The notes beneath the pieces are model-generated. The model saw nothing but the letters and a program-made list of their open reading frames with translations. It searched no databases and was not told the DNA's origin. 64,000 nucleotides of DNA, taken from positions 1 through 64,000 of the forward strand of contig NZ_VSST01000049.1 in NCBI RefSeq assembly GCF_019402665.1, given 5' to 3'. The stretch is from Bradyrhizobium canariense. Its GTDB lineage: Bacteria; Pseudomonadota; Alphaproteobacteria; Rhizobiales; Xanthobacteraceae. Shown one piece after another: positions 43,714-52,441 of the stretch. A program made the position numbers and the translations under genes. Position 1 is the stretch's first letter. Each line of letters opens with the position of its first letter.

Positions 43714-43745
43714 AAAACCGCCGCGCCCCTTTCGGAACGCGGCGG
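43714..43745 (-). terminator. Intrinsic terminator of the gene at 43769
   Basis: On the minus strand CCGCCGCG and CGCGGCGG form an 8-bp stem (43745-43738 and 43725-43718) with a 12-base loop, followed by TTTTGAG. It lies 23 bp past the stop codon of the gene at 43769. Confidence 0.75.
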
Positions 43746-43768
43746 CCGGTGATGCGTGATGTCAGCGA

Positions 43769-44191
43769 TCAGCTGTTGCGCAGGCCGTCGGCGGCGCGCT
43801 TCCACTGCGAGACGTTGTCGGCGATCATGCGGGTCGACTTCATCGCGGCCTGGCTGAGCTGGGCGTAGCCGGAGATCTCGCGCTGGACGCGCTGGCCTTC
43901 GGCGTGGAGCAGGTCGCGCAGGCTCTCAAGCTCGGAGATCAGATTCTCGATCTCGGCGAGCGAGGTGCCGGCGACGCGCTGGATCAGCGAGTTGACGTTG
44001 GTGACGGTGGCCTCCGCGCTCGGATCGAGCGGCGGCGCGTCCGTGGCGGTCGCTGCCGGACGGCGCAGATAGGCGATGTCGTTGCGGACGAAGTCACGGA
44101 TGCCGGCTTCGACTTCCGTCACGGCGGCGAGGTTGGTGTCGATGGTCTCGGTCTCGGTGGTTTCGGTCTTTTCCGGACGCATGGCGTTCAT
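43769..44191 (-). CDS. Coiled-coil protein of unknown function
   Basis: 140 residues, acidic and soluble. The N-terminus has a Thr/Glu-rich segment (EKTETTETETIDT); the rest is helical with predicted coiled coils (NSLIQRVAGTSLAEIENLISELESLRDLLHAEGQRVQREI). It resembles phasin-like or scaffold helices but I cannot assign a family. An AGGGGAA site precedes ATG 44191; it has its own terminator. Confidence 0.75.
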   Translation of the reverse strand: MNAMRPEKTETTETETIDTNLAAVTEVEAGIRDFVRNDIAYLRRPAATATDAPPLDPSAEATVTNVNSLIQRVAGTSLAEIENLISELESLRDLLHAEGQRVQREISGYAQLSQAAMKSTRMIADNVSQWKRAADGLRNS

Positions 44192-44377
44192 CGTTATTCC
44201 CCTGTTCGCGTTGAGCGCAGCGCGAGTGTCCCCCGCACGACGACGTCAGCCTGGGACTAGGGCGTCGGATTTTGGCCGCAACTTGGCCGAGGTGCGGCAA
44301 GGGCGGTCCATTCGGGGGCTTTGCCGTGGCGTATGGTTACGGAAGTCTGAACGCGGCCGCACCGGCGAACTTTGTAG

Positions 44378-44490
44378 CTCCTCATGGTGAGGAGCGCGAA
44401 GCGCGTCTCGAACCATGCAGGCCCAACTGTAGCAGCGGGGGCCTCGATCCTTCGAGACGCGCGCAAGAGCGCGCTCCTCAGGATGAGGAG
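44378..44490. repeat. Palindromic repeat of the CTCATCCTGAGGAG type
   Basis: Left arm CTCCTCATGGTGAGGAGCGC, GAAGCGCGTCTCGAACC; right arm GATCCTTCGAGACGCGCGC, AAGAGCGCGCTCCTCAGGAT ending GAGGAG. It takes up a third of the 315-bp gap 44192-44506; the remainder of that gap (44192-44377) has no recognisable feature. Confidence 0.87.
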
Positions 44491-44506
44491 AAAGATTAGC
44501 GCCCAA

Positions 44507-45424
44507 CTACCAGCTCTTCTTGAAACCCGCCGTCAGGCTCTTGTTGATCGCCCCTTGCGAGGTTTCGCCGACCGAGCCGGAGACGGTGACGTTGTCGAAC
44601 AGCTTTTGCTCGGCGCCGACCTTGCGCAGCCATTTGTCGTCGGTGGTCGACAGCGACTGGCCCGCGGTGATGCTGGTGCCGGTGTCGGTGAGAGTGACCT
44701 TGGCCGACTGCTCGGTCTCGTAATTCCGCGTGATGTGACCGCCGACTCCGGGGAGCGCCGTGGTGCCCTGCTGGTTGACGCTGTAGCCGTTCTGGAGCGT
44801 CAGCGACGTGTCGCCCGATAGCGGCACCGATTTGATCAGCGCCGCCCCGAGTTTGCTCTGTTCGGCGCCGGGATCGACGCGGGCCTCCACCGCGGTCTTG
44901 TCCCAGATCGCGCCTGCGCCCGGCGCGGTCGCAGCCGCCCAGGCGCTGCCGGACGATTGAGGCACGTTGCCGCCATTGGTGGCCTTCTGTGCCAGCAGCT
45001 CGGACATCGTCCGCGGCTCGCTCGTCACCGTCATGTCGGCGCCGATGCGGGCGTCCCAGAATGAGGATACCGACTGCTTCACCGTCACGGCCGAGGTGCC
45101 GTTGGCGTTGGCGTTCGTCGCCCAGTTCAGCCCGTCCTTGGCGGCGGCCTGCGCGCGCTTCTTGGCGGCGATGATGTCGTTGAGCGTCCCGGCGTCGATC
45201 GCGAGCTGGCCCCAGTCGAGCTTGTCGACGTCGATGCCGCTCAGCACGTCGGGATCGTTGACATCAGGGGCCTCCGCCGTCTCGGCCTCGTCGTCGGGCG
45301 CTGCGGCCGGGCCGGGGGAGAAGGGCGGAATGATCTGCGCCGACACCGTCAGCACCGATCCCAAGATGAAAGCGGCCGCCAGCATCGGCAGCCTGGTCAA
45401 GCCAAACCCTGTCGAGAATTCCAT
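44507..45424 (-). CDS. Exported, probably outer membrane, protein of unknown function
   Basis: 305 residues from ATG 45424; longer upstream frame lacks coding character. Signal peptide (about 8-32, ending LTVSAQI), acidic Pro-rich linker, helical segment LNDIIAAKKRAQAAAKDGL, then a C-terminal half of alternating Thr/Ser-rich strands (TSLTLQNGYSVNQQG, ITAGQSLSTTDD, VTVSGSVGETS) ending in FKKSW. The terminal aromatic and strand pattern suggest a small beta-barrel or surface protein. No family recognised. Confidence 0.75.
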   Translation of the reverse strand: MEFSTGFGLTRLPMLAAAFILGSVLTVSAQIIPPFSPGPAAAPDDEAETAEAPDVNDPDVLSGIDVDKLDWGQLAIDAGTLNDIIAAKKRAQAAAKDGLNWATNANANGTSAVTVKQSVSSFWDARIGADMTVTSEPRTMSELLAQKATNGGNVPQSSGSAWAAATAPGAGAIWDKTAVEARVDPGAEQSKLGAALIKSVPLSGDTSLTLQNGYSVNQQGTTALPGVGGHITRNYETEQSAKVTLTDTGTSITAGQSLSTTDDKWLRKVGAEQKLFDNVTVSGSVGETSQGAINKSLTAGFKKSW

Positions 45425-45638
45425 CGTCCTGCCCGTCAGCCCAGTTCTCGCCGAGGATGCGGAACCATCGTCGCGAAATTGTGGCGGCTCCATCAAGCGC
45501 GAACCAACGGGCCGCGCGAAAGGCGCGCGCCCCATGACGAGCTTCTCCACGATTGCATCCGGCGGGGCTGGAGGCCAGGACGCGTCGCGGGGAGCATCAG
45601 CCATCGGTCCCGAAGTGCGGGGCCCGTTGGTGTTCCGT

Positions 45639-46079
45639 TCAGCCGACGCCGGTCATCTTCGGCAGATGAATGGCGCGGCCGAGTGCCTGCTCGACCAGAT
45701 CGAACGTGTCGATCAGCACGCGCATGCTGGTGAGTTTGCCTGCCCTGAACTGGGCGAACTGCGCCACTCGCAAGCTGATCGGCTTGTTGGAATCCAGCGC
45801 GGTCAGCGAATAGCGCAGCATCGAGGCGGCGGAATCGACGCCGAGCATGATGCTCTCGCGGTCGAAGCGGCGGACCTCGAAATTGTCGGCGAGTTGGTGG
45901 ATGACATCGAGCACGGCATCCTTGCCCTGGCGCGCGCCGAGGAACGGAAACATGTCGATCGGGCCGTAGAGCGCCCACTCGACGTCCTCGTCGATCAGGG
46001 CCTCGATGTCCTCGAAATGCCGGTCGTTGATCGCGCGGTGCAATGCGCGCGAGAAACGCCAGAGGCTGTGCTCTGTCAT
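45639..46079 (-). CDS. NTF2/SnoaL-like protein, second of a tandem pair
   Basis: 146 residues with a cone-shaped alpha+beta NTF2 fold: FSRALHRAINDRHFEDIEALIDEDVEWAL opens it, GARQGKDAVLDVI and the final IDTFDLVEQALGR are the family blocks. It aligns with the neighbouring gene through PID..P..G...GK and DLV.Q.L.R. Such proteins are ketosteroid-isomerase-like enzymes or ligand binders. Start ATG 46079. Confidence 0.82.
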   Translation of the reverse strand: MTEHSLWRFSRALHRAINDRHFEDIEALIDEDVEWALYGPIDMFPFLGARQGKDAVLDVIHQLADNFEVRRFDRESIMLGVDSAASMLRYSLTALDSNKPISLRVAQFAQFRAGKLTSMRVLIDTFDLVEQALGRAIHLPKMTGVG

Positions 46080-46292
46080 TTTGGGCAGTCCTGAAGCTGG
46101 CTTGCAAAAACAAAAATCAACCCCAGCGCACAGAAATGGTGCCGCGGGGTCGCTCAACTCATTTGTATACGAACAAAATACGCCAATTCGGCCAAAACGC
46201 AATTCACGTTTTCGCAATGCACAATTGATCCCGGCGTGTGAGATTTACAATAGGAGCCCGTATTTTCCCGGTCCGGGCCGGTTTGGAGAGAG

Positions 46293-46745
46293 CTAGCCCC
46301 CGTCCACCCGCTCGCCCACGATCAGCGGGCCGATCTCACGTTCCAGCACCTGCTGCACCAAGTCGTAGGAATCGATGATCTCGCGGATCTGCGCCACCTG
46401 GCCGTTGCGGAAAGTGTAGAATATGGCCATGTCGACCTGAATGATGCGGTCGTGGCTGCGCTTCCTGAAGAACACGCGCAGATAGGCCGCGACCGTGTCG
46501 CCTTCGGCGACGATCTGCGGCACCTCGTAGCGGATTTCGGCGTATCGCTCCTGCACGGTGCGCCAGAATTCGCCGAGCTCCTTCTTGCCGTGGCAGGGGC
46601 CCATGTGCGGCAGCACGTCGATCGGCGCGTGGGTGAGAAAATCGACGTCGTCGGTGCAGCACGACAGCGCGGCCTCGAGATCGCTGCGCCCGATGGCGTC
46701 GAGCAGGTGCAGCACGCGCTGGCGATTGAGCTTCTCGACCGTCAT
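46293..46745 (-). CDS. NTF2/SnoaL-like protein, first of a tandem pair
   Basis: 150 residues from ATG 46745 (ATG 46760 in frame). Same fold and blocks as the downstream gene (APIDVLPHMGPCHGKKEL, FRNGQVAQIREIIDSYDLVQQVLE). The 213-bp gap between them contains an AT-rich stretch (TTTGTATACGAACAAAATA) that could hold a separate promoter for the second copy. Confidence 0.82.
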   Translation of the reverse strand: MTVEKLNRQRVLHLLDAIGRSDLEAALSCCTDDVDFLTHAPIDVLPHMGPCHGKKELGEFWRTVQERYAEIRYEVPQIVAEGDTVAAYLRVFFRKRSHDRIIQVDMAIFYTFRNGQVAQIREIIDSYDLVQQVLEREIGPLIVGERVDGG

Positions 46746-47028
46746 TCCGCCCGTCCTCATTGGCCGTGTGGAGTTTGCGCAAAGCTAACGCGCGGCTTCG
46801 GACACCGGCAATCCGCAAAACCACAGGGGATGTTGCAGACGATTTGACGCGCAAACGCAATGCCAGGTTCATGACTGCAACTGGCGGTTGAGTTACCGTG
46901 CGCCTACACGAATTCGCACGGCGTTCGGCTGCATGGGCTCGCGCTGCCCAACGCGCGGCAGCGAACACGGGAACAGGGACGGGTCCGTGCCCGTTGAGAT
47001 TGCGACACCGATCCGGAGACATCGATCC

Positions 47029-47271
47029 ATGAAATCCCTTGCCGCCATCGCCGCCGCACTTCTCATCTGTGGCGCGACCTCCGCCGCCAACGCCAAGGGC
47101 TGCATCAAGGGCGCCGTCGTCGGCGGCGTCGCCGGCCACTATGCCGGCCATCACGGCGTCCTCGGCGCCGCCGCCGGCTGCCTCTACGGCCGCCACCATG
47201 CCAAGGAGCAGCAAGAGCAGGAGAGGCAGCGACAACAGCAGAGCCAGGTCAACGGCCAGGGCAAGCTGTAA
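47029..47271 (+). CDS. Small secreted Gly/His/Gln-rich protein
   Basis: 80 residues. Signal peptide of 22 residues (ALLICGATSAANAK), a glycine-zipper stretch GAVVGGVAGHYAGHHGVLGAAAGCLYG with two cysteines flanking, and a charged tail KEQQEQERQRQQQSQ. Glycine zippers suggest membrane association or oligomers. A CGGAGA site is 8-14 bases upstream. Function unknown. Confidence 0.7.
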   Translation: MKSLAAIAAALLICGATSAANAKGCIKGAVVGGVAGHYAGHHGVLGAAAGCLYGRHHAKEQQEQERQRQQQSQVNGQGKL

Positions 47272-47367
47272 CGGCACGGAAAACTGTGCTCCCGCCGTCT
47301 TCTATCCGGCATGCTTCGATGGTAAATTCCATTCGCGAACGCTGGGATTGAACCAGGCGAGGGAACG

Positions 47368-47547
47368 ATGGACGTCGGGAAGTCCTTGTGGGGTTTAGTC
47401 CTCGCAATCCTGTTCCTGTATTTCGTCGTCGCTTTTCTGGGGAAGGCTTCCCGTTCTGCGGGCGTCAAATACAATTGGATCGGCGTCTTGCTGTCATTCT
47501 CGACGATCGGCCTCGCCATCTATCTCGTTTTCTTTCGCCAGCTTTGA
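47368..47547 (+). CDS. Small two-helix membrane protein
   Basis: 59 residues, read by hand. Two hydrophobic helices: GLVLAILFLYFVVAFLG and WIGVLLSFSTIGLAIYLVFF, joined by a basic loop KASRSAGVKY. A GAGGGAAC sequence precedes ATG 47368. Not recognised; it lies before the 3-TM gene pair on the same strand. Confidence 0.6.
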   Translation: MDVGKSLWGLVLAILFLYFVVAFLGKASRSAGVKYNWIGVLLSFSTIGLAIYLVFFRQL

Positions 47548-47657
47548 GCCTGTCCCGGCTGCCTCACGTCCCGGGCTCTGGGCCGGGCGTGAGCCAGCTC
47601 ACATCGCGCGCTTTCCCCTGTGGCTATCGTCCTCCCCATGTCATCAGGGAGCGTGCC

Positions 47658-48044
47658 ATGGCCGCCATCGCCAGAGTCAGAAAGTCCAGCCTGTACAACG
47701 CGATCGAAGGCCTCGCGCTGACCGCGACGCTGCAGAGCTTCCCGACCTTCGCCGCCGCCGCCTTCCTGCTCAAGCTGGTCGGCAATCACGACCTGGTCGG
47801 CGATCCCGGCGTCGCCATCTTCGTCGCCATCGCCTCACTCGCCCATGCGCTGCTTGCGGTGACCTTCGGGCCGAGCTTCCCGACATTCTTCAAGACCGTC
47901 TACGAACCGAAGTTCTTCGAGGCCCATCTGTCGCTCGCCGAAAAAATCACGGCATGGCGCACCCAGCCGGTCGCCTCGCTGCAACTGATGACGATCGTGC
48001 TGCTGCTGTCGGTGATGGCGGTGGTGACGGCGAGCGTGGGGTGA
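47658..48044 (+). CDS. Three-helix membrane protein, paralogue A
   Basis: 128 residues. Hydrophobic segments at about 27-42, 53-72 and 107-128. Shared with the next gene: (E)G(L/F)ALT-TLQ-FP-FAAA near the N-terminus, FGPSFPTFFKTVYEPKFFEA in the middle and the end VLLLSVMAVVTASVG. Not assignable to a known family. 8 bp separate it from paralogue B. Confidence 0.7.
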   Translation: MAAIARVRKSSLYNAIEGLALTATLQSFPTFAAAAFLLKLVGNHDLVGDPGVAIFVAIASLAHALLAVTFGPSFPTFFKTVYEPKFFEAHLSLAEKITAWRTQPVASLQLMTIVLLLSVMAVVTASVG

Positions 48045-48051
48045 GCGCATC

Positions 48052-48417
48052 ATGCCCTTCATCACCGCGTCGAAATCCGGCCCGCTCAACTGGCTCGAAG
48101 GCTTTGCGCTCACCACGATCCTTCAAGGTTTTCCGATCTTCGCCGCGGCGTCGCTGATGGTAAAACTCCTGGGACATGACCGCGGTGGCAATCATGTCCT
48201 CACCATCGCGATGGCGTCGATCTTCTACAGCTGTCTCGCCATCTGGGCGGGATCGACATTCCCGGGATTTGCAAAAAACGCCTACGAACCGCTGTTCTTC
48301 GACGCCAGCCTGTCCTTCTCCGACAAGATCGCCTGCTGGCGCGCCAAGCCCGCGACGTCGATGCAGCTGGTGGCGTCAGTGCTGCTGCTGTCGCTGCTGG
48401 CGGCAAGCGTGGGGTGA
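48052..48417 (+). CDS. Three-helix membrane protein, paralogue B
   Basis: 121 residues, tandem paralogue of the preceding gene (WLEGFALTTILQGFPIFAAAS, FAKNAYEPLFFDASLSF, KIACWRAKPATSMQL). Both copies end in ASVG and keep the YEP-FF motif, indicating selection on the sequence. Convergent with uvrB. Confidence 0.7.
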   Translation: MPFITASKSGPLNWLEGFALTTILQGFPIFAAASLMVKLLGHDRGGNHVLTIAMASIFYSCLAIWAGSTFPGFAKNAYEPLFFDASLSFSDKIACWRAKPATSMQLVASVLLLSLLAASVG

Positions 48418-48485
48418 GTGCGCGTTCTCATCATTCTCGGATGCCGCCATCAATAACCATGGGCGGCGCCGGCGCTCCGCGCCCC

Positions 48486-51485
48486 CTATCTCTTCTTCCA
48501 ACCACCTCTATGCCCCGGCGCCCCTCCGCTCGACCGCGGCGATGGCCCAAACTCCGGGCCTGACTGCCGCGAATCCGTCGGCTGGATGATGCGGCTTTCG
48601 CCGCCGAACGGTTTTGAGGGCAGCGCGCGGTCGCCCCGATACGGCAACGACTCCGGGCCGTGCATCTCGTCGAGATGCGGCTTGTGGATTCGCGAGCCCT
48701 TGCTGCCGCTCGCCTTGAGCGCCGTGGCAGCGCTCTTGTTCTTCAGCGCGCTGACCGGCAGGTTAGCGGCGTCGCCGTATTTCTTCGCGCCCGCATAGGC
48801 GCCGGCTTTACCCTGCACCGTGCGCTGCTTGACGGTGGGATCGTCGACCACCGCGAGCTCGGTGGCGCGCAGGCGCTTGACCTCGTCGCGCAGCCGCGCG
48901 GCTTCCTCGAAGTTCAGATCGGCGGCGGCCTCGCGCATCCTTGTTTCGAGATCGCCGAGCACGGCCTCGAAATTGTGGCCGATCGAGATGACGTCGTCGG
49001 TCATGTCATGGCCGCCGATCTCGACCAGCACATGATCGCGCTCGTAGACGCTGTTCATGATGTCGCCGATCGACTTCTTGATGCTCTCCGGCGTGATGCC
49101 ATGCGCCGTGTTGTACTCGACCTGCTTCTCGCGGCGGCGGTCGGTTTCGGCGATGGCGCGCTCCATCGAGCCCGTCATCTGGTCGGCATAGAGGATCACC
49201 TTGCCGTCGACGTTGCGCGCGGCGCGGCCGATGGTCTGGATCAGCGAGGTCTCGCTGCGCAAAAAACCTTCCTTGTCGGCGTCGAGGATCGCAACCAGCG
49301 CGCATTCGGGAATGTCGAGGCCTTCGCGCAGCAAATTGATGCCGACCAGCGCGTCGAACGCGCCGAGGCGCAGATCGCGGATGATCTCGATGCGCTCGAT
49401 GGTGTCGATATCGCTGTGCATGTAGCGGACGCGAATGCCCTGCTCATGCAGATATTCGGTGAGGTCCTCCGCCATGCGCTTGGTCAGCACCGTGATCAGC
49501 GAGCGATAGCCGGCCTTCGCGGTGGCGCGGACCTCGCCGACGAGGTCGTCGACCTGGGTGCGGGCCGGGCGGATGTTGACGGGAGGATCAATCAGACCGG
49601 TGGGGCGGATCACCTGCTCGACGAACACGCCGCCGCTCTCGTTGATCTCCCAGGCGCTGGGCGTGGCGGAGACCGCGATCGTCTGCGGCCGCATCATGTC
49701 CCATTCCTCGAAGCGCAGCGGGCGGTTGTCCATGCAGGAGGGCAGGCGGAAGCCATATTCGGCGAGCGTCGCCTTGCGGCGGAAGTCGCCGCGGAACATG
49801 CCGCCGATCTGGGGAACGGTGACGTGGCTCTCGTCGGCGAACACCAGCGCGTTGTCGGGCACATATTCGAACAGCGTCGGCGGCGGCTCGCCGGGCAGGC
49901 GCCCGGTGAGATAGCGCGAATAGTTTTCGATGCCGGCGCAGCTTCCGGTCGCCTCCATCATCTCGAGGTCGAACGTGGTGCGCTGCTCCAGCCGCTGCGC
50001 TTCCAGCAGGCGGCCCTGGTCGTGGAGCTGGTCGAGCCGCATCTTCAATTCGGATTTGATCGACTTGATCGCCTGCACCAGCGTCGGGCGCGGCGTCACA
50101 TAGTGGGAGTTGGCGTAGATCTTGATGAATTCGAGCTCGTCCTGCTTGTGGCCGGTGAGCGGGTCGAACTCCTCGATGGTCTCGACGGTGTCGCCGAACA
50201 GGTTCACGCGCCAGGCGCGGTCTTCATAGTGCGCCGGGAAGATGTCGATGACATCGCCGCGCACACGAAATGTGCCGCGGGTAAAATCGGCCTGGGTGCG
50301 CTTGTACTGGAGCGCGACGAGGTCGGCGATGAGCTGGCGCTGGTCGATGCGCTCGCCCTTCTTCAGGGCAAAGGTCATCGCGGTGTAGGTTTCGACTGAG
50401 CCGATACCGTAGATGCACGACACCGAGGCAACGATGATGACGTCGTCGCGTTCGAGCAGCGCGCGCGTCGCCGAGTGGCGCATGCGGTCGATCTGCTCGT
50501 TGATCGAGGAATCCTTTTCGATGTACGTGTCCGTGCGAGGGACATACGCTTCCGGTTGGTAATAGTCGTAATAGCTGACGAAATACTCGACCGCGTTGTC
50601 GGGGAAGAAGCTCTTGAACTCGCCATAGAGCTGGGCGGCGAGCGTCTTGTTCGGCGCCAGGATGATGGCGGGGCGCTGTGTCGCCTCGATCACCTTGGCC
50701 ATGGTGTAGGTCTTGCCGGAGCCGGTGACGCCGAGCAGCACCTGCGAGCGGTCGTTGCGGTTGATGCCCTCGACCAGCTCGGCGATCGCAGTCGGCTGGT
50801 CGCCGCGCGGCTCGTAGTGCGACTTGATCTCGAAGCGCACGCCGCCTTCGGACTTTTCCGGCCGCGGCGGCCGATGCGGGGTCCACACCCTGGTGGAGCC
50901 GTCGTCCTTGCGGAACTCCGGCCGTCCCTCGCGGATCAGTGACTCCAGCGCGTCGGCGGTCGCCTTGACGCCGAGCGCCTCCATCTTGCTGCGCGGCGGA
51001 CGCGCCAGGGCTTCGGCGTCGTCCTCTTCGGTGGGAAGGCCGAGCTGCCGCGCCAGCTCCGGATCGAGCGTCGGGATCGTGGCCGCGGTTCCGTAATTGG
51101 CCTGCGGCGCCTCGCCAAGACCTTCGGCCTCTCTGCTCCCTCCCCCCTTGTGGGGGAGGGCCGGGGAGAGGGGTAAGCCGCGAGTCGCGCTGCCCTTTGC
51201 GATGTCCTGCGGAAACTCCTTCGGCGTCGAGGCCCGCGCGCGATGCGCGGCGGCCTCGCCTCCGGAGCGGCGGTCGCGCGAATTGTCCGGCGGCGGCTGC
51301 AGGCCGGTGCCCGATCCGAGCCCGGCATCGCCGCGATTGATCGCGGGATTGAGCAACTCGGCCAGCGCCGGCCCGATCGGCTGCACGTCCGGGCGGGACG
51401 CCTTGGAATTCGGCGCCTTGGCGTTCGGAGCCTTGGTCTTGGGGGATTTGCCGGATTTTTCGGAGGATGCAGGTTTCTTCGCCAT
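48486..51485 (-). CDS. uvrB: UvrABC excinuclease subunit B with long N-terminal extension
   Basis: 999 residues against about 670 for E. coli UvrB. Residues 1 to about 230 are an added Lys/Pro/Ser-rich, low-complexity region; the core follows: Walker A GVTGSGKTYT, the beta-hairpin YYDYYQPEAYVP, DESHVT (Walker B), YMHSDIDTIERIEI and the Q-motif region of helicase domain 2, then a C-terminal UVR helix pair (FEEAARLRDEVKRLR) that binds UvrC, and a basic tail. The start at ATG 51485 gives MAKKPASSEK; an upstream frame to 51581 is less likely. The extension contains a palindromic repeat. UvrC is at 13.7 kb. Confidence 0.95.
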   Translation of the reverse strand: MAKKPASSEKSGKSPKTKAPNAKAPNSKASRPDVQPIGPALAELLNPAINRGDAGLGSGTGLQPPPDNSRDRRSGGEAAAHRARASTPKEFPQDIAKGSATRGLPLSPALPHKGGGSREAEGLGEAPQANYGTAATIPTLDPELARQLGLPTEEDDAEALARPPRSKMEALGVKATADALESLIREGRPEFRKDDGSTRVWTPHRPPRPEKSEGGVRFEIKSHYEPRGDQPTAIAELVEGINRNDRSQVLLGVTGSGKTYTMAKVIEATQRPAIILAPNKTLAAQLYGEFKSFFPDNAVEYFVSYYDYYQPEAYVPRTDTYIEKDSSINEQIDRMRHSATRALLERDDVIIVASVSCIYGIGSVETYTAMTFALKKGERIDQRQLIADLVALQYKRTQADFTRGTFRVRGDVIDIFPAHYEDRAWRVNLFGDTVETIEEFDPLTGHKQDELEFIKIYANSHYVTPRPTLVQAIKSIKSELKMRLDQLHDQGRLLEAQRLEQRTTFDLEMMEATGSCAGIENYSRYLTGRLPGEPPPTLFEYVPDNALVFADESHVTVPQIGGMFRGDFRRKATLAEYGFRLPSCMDNRPLRFEEWDMMRPQTIAVSATPSAWEINESGGVFVEQVIRPTGLIDPPVNIRPARTQVDDLVGEVRATAKAGYRSLITVLTKRMAEDLTEYLHEQGIRVRYMHSDIDTIERIEIIRDLRLGAFDALVGINLLREGLDIPECALVAILDADKEGFLRSETSLIQTIGRAARNVDGKVILYADQMTGSMERAIAETDRRREKQVEYNTAHGITPESIKKSIGDIMNSVYERDHVLVEIGGHDMTDDVISIGHNFEAVLGDLETRMREAAADLNFEEAARLRDEVKRLRATELAVVDDPTVKQRTVQGKAGAYAGAKKYGDAANLPVSALKNKSAATALKASGSKGSRIHKPHLDEMHGPESLPYRGDRALPSKPFGGESRIIQPTDSRQSGPEFGPSPRSSGGAPGHRGGWKKR
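51135..51176. repeat. Palindromic repeat inside the uvrB N-terminal extension
   Basis: CTCCCTCCCCCCTTGTGGGG (hairpin with GGGAGGG) followed by CCGGGGAGAGGGGTAAG, the same unit as the CCCTCTCCC-type intergenic repeats at 20393 and 52270. Here it is in frame and encodes residues reading PLSPALPHKGGG near 105-117 of UvrB. Confidence 0.8.
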
Positions 51486-51610
51486 GCTCCGAATATGGGG
51501 CGAGTCCGCCTCGCAATAAAGAGCGAATGCCCTTCCCGGATCAGACTGCTGACAGCAGGTTGGCAGCAGGCTTGGGATCACGGCAGGCCTTGAGATCCCG
51601 GATCTCGCGA

Positions 51611-51841
51611 TTAGGCCGCCGGCGACGGTCCCTCATCGTCCCCGGCTGCCTGATGCGGCTCGAGGATGTCGAGATGGATGCCGCCGCAATCCGTGCAGCG
51701 CATGGCCCAATACTCGCTTCCGGCACGGCCGCCGATCACCCGGAGCACGGCGAGATCGCCGTCGCATTCCGGGCAGCTGGACAACACATTGCGGGTGTAA
51801 ATCCTCGGCCGCGGCGTGTCTTCGAATTCGATGACTGACAT
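51611..51841 (-). CDS. Small zinc-ribbon-like protein
   Basis: 76 residues. Two cysteine pairs, CPEC (near 23-26) and CTDC (near 49-52), fit a zinc ribbon. N-terminus MSVIEFEDTPRPRIYTRN, C-terminus acidic and disordered. Probably co-transcribed after the gene at 51899 (57 bp). Function unknown; perhaps a DNA or RNA contact protein. Confidence 0.7.
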   Translation of the reverse strand: MSVIEFEDTPRPRIYTRNVLSSCPECDGDLAVLRVIGGRAGSEYWAMRCTDCGGIHLDILEPHQAAGDDEGPSPAA

Positions 51842-51898
51842 GATCGATTGCCCCCTTTGACCCTGCGCCGTTCCTTGGTCGCCTGCAGTCCCGCTCGC

Positions 51899-52126
51899 TT
51901 ATTCGTCGTCGCTGTCGTCGGCCCGCCGGCGGAAGCGATCGATGTGATGCTTGGCATGGGCAATGGCGGCATCGGGATCGGGCCAGGCGAAGCCGACTTC
52001 CATGGCCGGAAACAGCACGCCGTCGATGGCAACCGGGCTGAAATCGGCACGCCTGATACGGGCGTGCCACAGCCCCTGGCCAGCTTCGAAGGATTCGATG
52101 TCAAAGCCGTCGTAGAGGGTCGTCAT
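51899..52126 (-). CDS. Small protein of unknown function
   Basis: 75 residues from ATG 52126 (a start at 52138 is in frame). GLWHARIRRADFSPVAIDGVLFPAMEVGFAWPD suggests a compact beta-rich domain; the tail is HHIDRFRRRADDSDDE. No family recognised. First of two small genes on this strand. Confidence 0.65.
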   Translation of the reverse strand: MTTLYDGFDIESFEAGQGLWHARIRRADFSPVAIDGVLFPAMEVGFAWPDPDAAIAHAKHHIDRFRRRADDSDDE

Positions 52127-52201
52127 TGCAGTCCCCAAAATGTTTTGTTCGAGCGCCTTGTTGGAGGGTCAGGGGACCACGTTTGCGGATTTCAGAATGT
52201 G

Positions 52202-52229
52202 AAGCCGTTCACAAGCGGCGGGCTTTTTT
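52202..52229 (+). terminator. Terminator-like hairpin with no upstream gene on its strand
   Basis: AAGCC (52202-52206) pairs with GGCTT (52221-52225), with GCCG/CGGC as an alternative inner stem, followed by TTTT. No plus-strand gene ends nearby. Part of the 315-bp gap 52127-52441, whose other half is the repeat at 52270. Confidence 0.4.
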
Positions 52230-52269
52230 GTCTGCGGACCAATGAATTCGGTTCCGCAAACCCGGTGCG

Positions 52270-52400
52270 CTCCCTCTCCCGCTTGCGGGCGAGGGTTGGG
52301 GCGGGGTGTTTCCACAGAGAGATTCCCCAACGTGGAGGGAACCCTCACCCGGCGTTTCGCGCCGACCTCCCCCGCAAGCAAGCGGGAGAGGTGCACCGCA
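52270..52400. repeat. Palindromic repeat of the CCCTCTCCC type
   Basis: Left arm TCCCTCTCCCGCTTGCGGGC, GAGGGTTGGGG; right arm AACCCTCACCC, CCTCCCCCGCAAGCAAGCGG then GAGAGGTGCACC. Fills the gap between the LysR gene and the small gene at 51899; together with the terminator-like element it leaves little unexplained sequence here. Confidence 0.85.
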
Positions 52401-52441
52401 TTCCGGGCGCGCGGCTTCAGCAAACCTGTTCGTGTGGATGA

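Noticed and set aside
48660..50399. 579-residue open frame on the plus strand
   Set aside because: Antisense to uvrB, which carries Walker motifs and UVR helix; no start context or domain.
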